Shown: positions 56,282-64,000 of the stretch, in pieces
Numbering within the stretch: position 1 is the first letter of the stretch
Layout of the letters: every line of letters starts with the position of its first letter
Translations under genes and position numbers: made by a program
NCBI RefSeq assembly: GCF_000716535.1
Contig: NZ_JNWV01000009.1
Span: 186,001-250,000 of the forward strand
Reading direction: 5' to 3'
Length of the DNA stretch: 64,000 nucleotides
From: Streptomyces flaveolus
GTDB taxonomy: Bacteria; Actinomycetota; Actinomycetes; Streptomycetales; Streptomycetaceae
The notes under the pieces: generated by a model
What the model was told of the DNA's origin: nothing
Database searches by the model: none
Seen by the model: only the letters and a program-made list of their open reading frames with translations

Positions 56282-56569
56282 GTGTCGCTCGACGCCGCTA
56301 CGAAGAAGCAGATCATCGCCGAGTTCGGTACCAAGGAGGGTGACACCGGCTCCCCCGAGGTCCAGGTCGCTCTGCTCTCCCGTCGGATCTCCGACCTGAC
56401 GGAGCACCTCAAGACCCACAAGCACGACCACCACTCCCGTCGTGGCCTGCTGATCCTCGTCGGTCAGCGTCGCCGCCTTCTCCAGTACCTGGCGAAGAAG
56501 GACATCCAGCGCTTCCGTACGCTGGTCGACCGCCTCGGCATCCGCCGCGGTGCGGCGGGCGCCCGGTAA
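56282..56569 (+). CDS. rpsO: 30S ribosomal protein S15
   Basis: 95 residues from GTG 56282 behind AGGAG. Primary 16S rRNA binder of the central domain. Signature [40 protein letters not shown] and [13 protein letters not shown]. Upstream region 56009-56281 contains its promoter but no convincing boxes were fixed. It forms the conserved rpsO-pnp pair with pnp downstream. Confidence 0.98.
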   Translation: MSLDAATKKQIIAEFGTKEGDTGSPEVQVALLSRRISDLTEHLKTHKHDHHSRRGLLILVGQRRRLLQYLAKKDIQRFRTLVDRLGIRRGAAGAR

Positions 56570-56580
56570 GACGCCGTGAG

Positions 56581-56616
56581 GGGAGCGGTTCCCGAAAGTA
56601 CTCGGGGGCCGCTCCC
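56581..56616 (+). terminator. hairpin between rpsO and pnp
   Basis: GGGAGCGG/CCGCTCCC outer stem with an inner CCCGA...TCGGG stem, starting 12 bp after the rpsO stop and followed by TTTGCC. In Streptomyces the rpsO-pnp intergenic hairpin is known to be cut by RNase III, so this is probably a leaky terminator and processing site. Confidence 0.75.
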
Positions 56617-56745
56617 TTTGCCGTATGCGGGGCCCTGCCGCGCACAGCGGAACCCTCCGCCCTAGGTGCGGAGACGTGCGGAGACGTGCGGAGTGTCACT
56701 CACGCTTTGTAGTGTGGTAGCACAACGCAATACGCACGACACGGA

Positions 56746-56802
56746 ACGACGTACGACACAGCACCACGACGTACGGCACAGAACGCACAGAACGCACAGA
56801 AC
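56746..56802. repeat. short direct repeats in the pnp leader
   Basis: ACGACGTACGACACAG (56746-56761) and ACGACGTACGGCACAG (56766-56781) are spaced 20 bp apart, and GCACAGAAC is repeated three times in tandem at 56776-56802. The stretch is poor in G/C pairs relative to the window. Confidence 0.85.
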
Positions 56803-56978
56803 GAGGAGGAGCGCACCTAGCCGCCGCCGGTCCTCGGTAGTGGCCCCCGGGGGGAAGCGAGCCCCGGGTGCTTCGATCGAAGACCGGCCCGCACCGCACG
56901 GAGCGCTTCTCCGCCACCGTCCCCCTGCCACACGGGCAGCCAAGGGACGAAAGACGATTAGTAACGGAGAAAACGCTA

Positions 56979-59194
56979 GTGGAGAACGAGACCCACTACG
57001 CCGAGGCCGTCATCGACAACGGTCCCTTCGGCACCCGCACCATCCGCTTCGAGACGGGCCGCCTGGCCAAGCAGGCCGCCGGTTCCGCCGTGGCCTACCT
57101 GGACGACGACACCATGGTGCTGTCGGCCACCACCGCCTCCAAGAACCCCAAGGACCAGCTCGACTTCTTCCCGCTGACGGTGGACGTCGAGGAGCGGATG
57201 TACGCCGCCGGCAAGATCCCCGGCAGCTTCTTCCGCCGTGAGGGCCGTCCGTCCGAGGACGCCATCCTCACCTGCCGCCTCATCGACCGTCCGCTGCGCC
57301 CGTCCTTCAAGAAGGGCCTGCGCAACGAGATCCAGGTCGTCGCCACGATCATGGCCCTCAACCCCGACCACCTGTACGACGTCGTGGCGATCAACGCCGC
57401 GTCCGCGTCCACGCAGCTGGCCGGTCTGCCCTTCTCCGGCCCGATCGGCGGCGTCCGCGTCGCGCTGATCCGCGGCCAGTGGGTCGCGTTCCCGACCCAC
57501 ACCGAGCTGGAGGACGCCGTCTTCGACATGGTGGTCGCCGGTCGCGTCCTGGAGGACGGCGACGTCGCGATCATGATGGTCGAGGCCGAGGCCACCGAGA
57601 AGACCATCAAGCTGGTCGAGGGCGGCGCCGAGGCGCCGACCGAGGAGGTCGTCGCCGCCGGTCTGGAGGCCGCCAAGCCCTTCATCAAGGTCCTGTGCCG
57701 CGCGCAGGCCGACCTCGCCGCCAAGGCCGCCAAGCCGACCGCCGAGTTCCCGATCTTCCTGGACTACCAGGACGACGTGTTCGAGGCCCTGACCGCGGCC
57801 GTCCGCCCCGAGCTGGCCCAGGCGCTCACCATCGCCGGCAAGCAGGAGCGCGAGGCCGAGCTGGACCGCGTCAAGGGTCTGGCCGCCGAGAAGCTCCTGC
57901 CGGAGTTTGAGGGCCGCGAGAAGGAGATCTCCGCCGCGTACCGCTCGCTCACCAAGCAGCTGGTCCGCGAGCGCGTGATCAAGGAGAAGAAGCGCATCGA
58001 CGGCCGCGGTGTCACCGACATCCGCACGCTGGCCGCCGAGGTCGAGGCCATCCCGCGCGTGCACGGTTCCGCGGTGTTCGAGCGTGGCGAGACCCAGATC
58101 CTGGGCGTCACCACCCTCAACATGCTCCGCATGGAGCAGCAGCTGGACACCCTCTCCCCGGTGACCCGCAAGCGCTACATGCACAACTACAACTTCCCGC
58201 CGTACTCCACCGGTGAGACCGGCCGCGTCGGCTCCCCGAAGCGCCGCGAGATCGGCCACGGCGCGCTCGCCGAGCGTGCTCTCGTGCCCGTCCTGCCGAC
58301 GCGCGAGGAGTTCCCCTACGCGATCCGCCAGGTCTCCGAGGCGCTGAGCTCCAACGGCTCGACGTCCATGGGCTCGGTCTGCGCCTCCACCATGTCGCTG
58401 CTGAACGCCGGTGTGCCGCTGAAGGCCCCGGTCGCCGGTATCGCCATGGGCCTGATCTCCCAGGAGATCGAGGGCGAGACGCACTACGTCACCCTCACCG
58501 ACATCCTCGGTGCTGAGGACGCCTTCGGCGACATGGACTTCAAGGTCGCCGGCACCAAGGAGTTCGTGACCGCCCTCCAGCTCGACACCAAGCTGGACGG
58601 CATCCCGGCCTCCGTCCTGGCCGCGGCCCTCAAGCAGGCCCGCGACGCCCGCCTCCACATCCTCGACGTGATGATGGAGGCCATCGACCGGCCCGACGAG
58701 ATGAGCCCGCACGCTCCGCGGATCATCACCGTCAAGATCCCGGTCGACAAGATCGGTGAGGTCATCGGCCCCAAGGGCAAGATGATCAACCAGATCCAGG
58801 AGGACACGGGCGCCGAGATCACCATCGAGGACGACGGCACGATCTACATCGGTGCCGCCGACGGTCCCTCGGCGGAGGCCGCCCGCGCCACGATCAACGG
58901 CATCGCCAACCCGACGATGCCCGAGGTCGGCGAGCGGTACCTGGGTACGGTCGTCAAGACGACCACCTTCGGTGCGTTCGTCTCCCTGCTGCCCGGCAAG
59001 GACGGTCTGCTGCACATCTCGCAGATCCGCAAGCTCGCCGGCGGCAAGCGCGTGGAGAACGTCGAGGACGTCCTCGGCGTGGGCCAGAAGGTCCAGGTCG
59101 AGATCGCCGAGATCGACTCCCGCGGCAAGCTCTCCCTCGTTCCGGTGATCGAGGGCGAGGAAGGCAACGACGAGAACAAGGACGACGCCGAGCA

Positions 59195-59198
<4 letters not shown>
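56979..59198 (+). CDS. pnp: polynucleotide phosphorylase (guanosine pentaphosphate synthetase I in streptomycetes)
   Basis: 739 residues from GTG 56979 (CGGAGAAA before); the frame is open further upstream into the leader. 3'-5' phosphorolytic exoribonuclease. Two RNase PH domains ([20 protein letters not shown] start; second with [20 protein letters not shown]), a linker, a KH domain with [20 protein letters not shown] and an S1 domain with [20 protein letters not shown]. An acidic tail ends the protein. Stop overlaps the next start (GTGA), so the M16 peptidase is cotranslated. Confidence 0.97.
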
Positions 59199-61353
<2,155 letters not shown>

Positions 61354-61381
61354 GACGAACGAGCCGAGACAGACGCCTCCG

Positions 61382-61834
61382 ATGCGCGCGAAGATCACCT
61401 ACCTCGTCACGGCCGCCGTCCTGGTCTTCTATTTTGTCCTGGTCGGCAGCCGTGGCGTGATGCTCATCCAGTCCGGCACGGTCGTCACCGTCACCTTCGG
61501 TGTGGCGGTGCTGGTCCTGCCGCTCATCGGCCTGTGGTTCCTGTGGAAGAACACCCAGTTCGTCCGCAAGGCCAACCAGCTCGCCGCCGAACTCGATGCC
61601 GAGGGCGGCCTGCCGGTCGACGAGCTGAAGCGCCTGCCCAGCGGCCGGATCGACCGCGACTCGGCCGACGAGGTGTTCGCCAAGCGCAAGGCCGAGACGG
61701 AGGCGTCCCCGGACGACTGGCGCTGCTGGTTCCGCCTGGCCGTCGCCTACCACGACGCCCGCGACACCCCCCGCGCCCGCAAGGCGATGCAAAGGGCCAT
61801 CGCCCTGCACGACGGAAAGTCGGTCCAGGCCTGA
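61382..61834 (+). CDS. small membrane protein with TPR-like C-terminus
   Basis: 150 residues. Two membrane helices (ITYLVTAAVLVFYFVLV at 5-21; VVTVTFGVAVLVLPLIGLWF at 34-53), then a cytosolic helical part with DDWRCWFRLAVAYHDARDTP, one TPR-like hairpin. It starts 28 bp after dapB and is probably the last gene of that operon. Function unknown. Confidence 0.85.
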   Translation: MRAKITYLVTAAVLVFYFVLVGSRGVMLIQSGTVVTVTFGVAVLVLPLIGLWFLWKNTQFVRKANQLAAELDAEGGLPVDELKRLPSGRIDRDSADEVFAKRKAETEASPDDWRCWFRLAVAYHDARDTPRARKAMQRAIALHDGKSVQA

Positions 61835-61902
61835 CGGCACGTTCCGTCGCCGGGCGGTCGAGCGGTCACGGCCGGGGCGTCCCGCAGGGGCGTCTCGCGG
61901 GG

Positions 61903-61932
61903 CGGGCGGGTGAGCGATCCGAATCCCGCCCG
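61903..61932. terminator. hairpin between convergent genes
   Basis: CGGGCGGG/CCCGCCCG, 8-bp stem with a 14-base loop, between the TPR-like gene and the PH-domain gene. Confidence 0.65.
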
Positions 61933-61942
61933 CACCGTTCGC

Positions 61943-62497
61943 TCAGCGGCCCCCGTACTCCGCCGCCCACGCCTCCACCCCGTCCGCCGCTCGGTCGAAG
62001 GCCATCGGCCGGCCGAGGAAGTCCAGGCCGTGCGTGGTGAGCAGCGGCGGGGTGTCCTCCGGACGCCGGTCCTTGCGTACGAGCGCCAGCGCCTGCCCCT
62101 GCACCGTGCGCGGCAGACCCAGCCAGCGCACCGGCTGCTGCACGGTCCGCACCGAGACCACCCGCGCCCACGGCATCGTCCGCGTCACCAGGAAGCCGGT
62201 CCGGCGCAGCCCGCGCCGGCTCACCCACACGCCCATGCGCAGCAGCCGCAGCGCGCCGACGACGATCGCCAGGCCGACGCCGAGGACCACCCCGGCGTCG
62301 GCCGGCGAGCCGGTGAGCGCGGTGAGCACGGCGCCGAACAGCACGAAGGAGGCGAGCAGCAGCACCAGCGCGGCCCCGCCCACTCGCCAGGGACCGGGCC
62401 GGTACGGGCGCCGCCAGCGATCCGGGTCGTCGTACGGCAACGCACTCTCGGCCGTCGTCTCGAAGGTGCGGTCGGCCGTCAGGAAGGGCAGGGGCAC
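61943..62497 (-). CDS. membrane PH-domain protein
   Basis: 184 residues from GTG 62497 with GAGGA six bases before. Two membrane helices (VGGAALVLLLASFVLFGAVL; GVVLGVGLAIVVGALRLL) are followed by a bacterial PH-like domain (VWVSRRGLRRTGFLVTRTMP, WARVVSVRTVQQPVRWLGLP). Such proteins are common in actinobacteria with unassigned roles. Lies 101 bp after another small membrane protein gene on the same strand. Confidence 0.87.
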   Translation of the reverse strand: MPLPFLTADRTFETTAESALPYDDPDRWRRPYRPGPWRVGGAALVLLLASFVLFGAVLTALTGSPADAGVVLGVGLAIVVGALRLLRMGVWVSRRGLRRTGFLVTRTMPWARVVSVRTVQQPVRWLGLPRTVQGQALALVRKDRRPEDTPPLLTTHGLDFLGRPMAFDRAADGVEAWAAEYGGR

Positions 62498-62598
62498 GGC
62501 TGGTCCTCACTCGGTCCTCACGGGGGCTGTGCCGTGAGGCTATCCGGCCCCGTTCCCGCTCACCAGCCTTGAGCGTCCACAAGGGGCAGTGCCTGCGC

Positions 62599-62835
62599 TC
62601 AGTGCCCCTGGGACGCCTGGGACTGCTGAGCCGGCGTATCGGACGGTGTGGAGAGCGCCGGCATGCCCACGACCAGGGCGCCTATGAGCCCGGCGACGAT
62701 GGTGAGGCCCAGCAGCCAGCGCCCGGCCATCTCGCCGAAGGACGCACGCCGACGGGGCGGGGGAGTGACATTGCTGCGGAACCTGTCCGCCTCGGCCAGG
62801 AAGGCGAAGGGTACGGGCTCGCGGCGACGGAACAT
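62599..62835 (-). CDS. small single-pass membrane protein
   Basis: 78 residues from ATG 62835; a GTG at 62856 would add seven residues. Basic N-terminus (FRRREPVPF), then one membrane helix (GRWLLGLTIVAGLIGALVVG) and a short Ser/Gln-rich outer tail. No family recognised. It is divergent from thyX. Confidence 0.75.
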   Translation of the reverse strand: MFRRREPVPFAFLAEADRFRSNVTPPPRRRASFGEMAGRWLLGLTIVAGLIGALVVGMPALSTPSDTPAQQSQASQGH

Positions 62836-63032
62836 CGTGGGTGCCGTTCCTCTCACGGTTGGTGATCGAATGGGTGGACCTCACCGATACAGACGATCGA
62901 GTGACACAAAAGGTGCCCTTGTCCGAAAAAATCGCGGGTGCGTTTTTTGAGGCGAGGTGGTTCCAGGCCGCGCCGGGTGCCCCCGTAAGGTGGTCGCGAA
63001 CCAACGAAGTGATGGGAAGGACCCCGACCCCC

Positions 63033-63761
63033 GTGACCACCCCCGAGTCGCTCACGTTCCGCAGTGACGTCACCGTCGAGCTGGTGAAGTCCAGCGCTTC
63101 GGACGCCGACGTGCTCTTCGCCGCCCGCGTCTCCACCGCCGGCGAGCAGTCCCTGGACGAACTGAAGAAGGACCCCGAGCGCTCCAAGGGTCTGATCAAC
63201 TTCCTGATGCGCGACCGGCACGGCAGCCCGTTCGAGCACAACTCGATGACGTTCTTCATCAGCGCCCCGATCTTCGTCTTCCGCGAGTTCATGCGGCACC
63301 GGGTCGGCTGGTCGTACAACGAGGAGTCGGGCCGCTACCGCGAGCTCCAGCCCGTCTTCTACGTCCCCGGCTCCGACCGCAAGCTCGTCCAGCAGGGCCG
63401 CCCCGGCAAGTACGTCTTCGTCGAGGGCACCCCGGCGCAGCAGGAGGCCGTGAGCAGCACCCTGCGGGAGTCGTACGAGCAGGCGTACGAGGCCTACCAG
63501 AAGCTGCTCGCCGAGGGCGTCGCCCGCGAGGTGGCCCGCGCCGCTCTCCCCGTCGGCCTCTACTCCTCGATGTACGCGACCTGCAACGCGCGCTCCCTGA
63601 TGCACTTCCTCGGCCTGCGCACCCAGCACGAGCTGGCCAAGGTGCCGTCCTTCCCGCAGCGGGAGATCGAGATGGTGGGCGAGAAGATGGAAGCGGAGTG
63701 GGCGAAGCTCATGCCGCTGACCTACGCCGCCTTCAACGCGAACGGGCGTGTGGCCCCGTAA
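63033..63761 (+). CDS. thyX: flavin-dependent thymidylate synthase
   Basis: 242 residues from GTG 63033 (GGAAGGA eleven bases before); ATG 63012 is an alternative start. Makes dTMP from dUMP with FAD, NADPH and methylenetetrahydrofolate. The ThyX motif is R88-H-R90 followed by VGWSYNEESGRY, one residue longer between RHR and the Ser than the textbook RHRx7S form. C-terminal NARSLMHFLGLRTQ carries the conserved dUMP-binding Arg region. A weak hairpin (63771-63787) follows. Confidence 0.96.
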   Translation: MTTPESLTFRSDVTVELVKSSASDADVLFAARVSTAGEQSLDELKKDPERSKGLINFLMRDRHGSPFEHNSMTFFISAPIFVFREFMRHRVGWSYNEESGRYRELQPVFYVPGSDRKLVQQGRPGKYVFVEGTPAQQEAVSSTLRESYEQAYEAYQKLLAEGVAREVARAALPVGLYSSMYATCNARSLMHFLGLRTQHELAKVPSFPQREIEMVGEKMEAEWAKLMPLTYAAFNANGRVAP

Positions 63762-63770
63762 CGAAGCCTT

Positions 63771-63787
63771 GTTCCCCTGTCGGGAAC
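63771..63787 (+). terminator. small hairpin after thyX
   Basis: GTTCCC-CTGTC-GGGAAC, 6-bp perfect stem, ten bases after the thyX stop. Weak by length. Confidence 0.45.
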
Positions 63788-63820
63788 GGATGTACGGGTC
63801 AGCCTGGCGAAGTGTCCGTA

Positions 63821-63850
63821 TTGCGGCATTTAGAGAAGTTCATCTAGCCT
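63821..63850 (+). promoter_or_regulatory. candidate promoter in the thyX-dapA gap
   Basis: TTGCGG, 18-bp spacer, TAGCCT. It points at the hairpin at 63862-63899 and at dapA. Confidence 0.5.
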
Positions 63851-63861
63851 GATCAAACGGA

Positions 63862-63899
63862 CCCGGCACTGCTTGAACCCCCGAGCAGGCAGTGCCGGG
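63862..63899 (+). ncRNA. candidate small RNA or attenuator hairpin upstream of dapA
   Basis: Perfect 11-bp stem CCCGGCACTGC/GCAGTGCCGGG with a 16-base loop, followed by CTCCTTCTTTG. It begins about 12 bp after a candidate promoter -10 box, so a short self-terminating transcript, or a dapA leader attenuator, is possible. Confidence 0.4.
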
Positions 63900-63972
63900 C
63901 TCCTTCTTTGTCCGGACTTACCCGACACCCCAAGGGCGCACCCCGCATCGAGCACCGAGTAGCGTGTTACCC

Positions 63973-64000
63973 ATGGCTCCGACCTCGACTCCGCAGACCC
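63973..64000 (+). CDS. dapA: 4-hydroxy-tetrahydrodipicolinate synthase, first nine codons only
   Basis: The window ends after MAPTSTPQT, which matches the N-terminus of streptomycete DapA as I recall it. The position directly after thyX and near dapB supports this. The start is ATG 63973. Only 28 bases are visible, so the call rests on context and memory. Confidence 0.6.

Larger units (their letters stand above)
56570..56978 (+). promoter_or_regulatory. 409-bp rpsO-pnp intergenic leader
   Basis: Holds the hairpin at 56581-56616, a lower-GC repeat-rich stretch (56698-56810), and the pnp ribosome site. No gene is seen. A pnp promoter is expected here from what is known of Streptomyces, but no box was fixed by eye. 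Confidence 0.6.

Noticed and set aside
56868..56978. Upstream-extended pnp start
   Set aside because: The extra residues are Arg/Pro-rich leader translation without family similarity; the GTG at 56979 gives the standard PNPase N-terminus.

Overview
The window is a single high-GC (about 70% or more) actinobacterial chromosome segment. Gene content and order (dxr, site-2 protease, ispG, proS, rimP-nusA-ylxR-infB-ylxP-rbfA-truB, ribF, a type VII secretion locus, rpsO-pnp, M16 peptidase, dapB, thyX, dapA), many GTG starts with AGGAG-type ribosome sites and ATGA/GTGA gene overlaps point to Streptomyces. No tRNA, rRNA, CRISPR array, insertion sequence or prophage was seen.

Layout. 1-2.6 kb: sugar-utilisation edge with a LacI regulator, its palindromic operators and an odd glycosidase reading frame that joins a GH31 N-terminus to a GH3 C-terminus. 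2.6-5 kb: a long acyl-CoA dehydrogenase convergent with a small secreted lamin-tail-like protein. 5.1-9 kb: dxr, an Rip/RseP-type protease and ispG (MEP isoprenoid pathway plus intramembrane proteolysis). 9.2-12.4 kb: two GNAT acetyltransferases and proS. 12.5-14.6 kb (minus): a kinase-fold protein lacking its catalytic Asp, a ferritin-like DUF4439 protein and a lipoprotein. 14.8-21.9 kb: the translation and ribosome-maturation operon rimP to truB. 22.2-26.6 kb: a 1449-residue protein with a trypsin-like domain without its catalytic Ser, a P-loop NTPase with Arg in place of Lys, a 16-residue repeat insertion and a long helical tail. 26.7-27.7 kb: ribF.

27.7-55.6 kb is a complete type VII (ESX-like) secretion locus: an EspI-like ATPase, eccE, eccB, two mycosins, two WXG100 proteins, the three-ATPase EccC and the channel protein EccD. 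Several candidate substrates are interspersed: a small-partner/large-effector-like/LpqN-like trio flanked by two paralogous membrane proteins, a WXG-like plus Pro/Thr-rich EspB-like protein directly ahead of the second mycosin, and a 760-residue protein with a partner and a lipoprotein downstream of eccC. At 40.9-41.3 kb lies the collapsed scar of a second copy of the WXG-like/Pro-rich/mycosin cassette, so this part of the locus has been duplicated and partly deleted.

55.7-64 kb returns to core genes: an orphan DUF397 protein, rpsO, pnp with a repeat-rich leader, an M16 peptidase, dapB, a TPR-like membrane protein, a PH-domain protein, a small membrane protein, thyX, a hairpin that may be a small RNA or attenuator, and the first codons of dapA.

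The most interesting items are the T7SS accessory cassettes and decayed duplicate, the triply degenerate protease/NTPase protein with its 48-bp repeat array, the GH31-GH3 chimera, and the three overlapping mini-cistrons in the infB leader. All functional statements come from reading the sequence and from remembered family knowledge; no searches were run.
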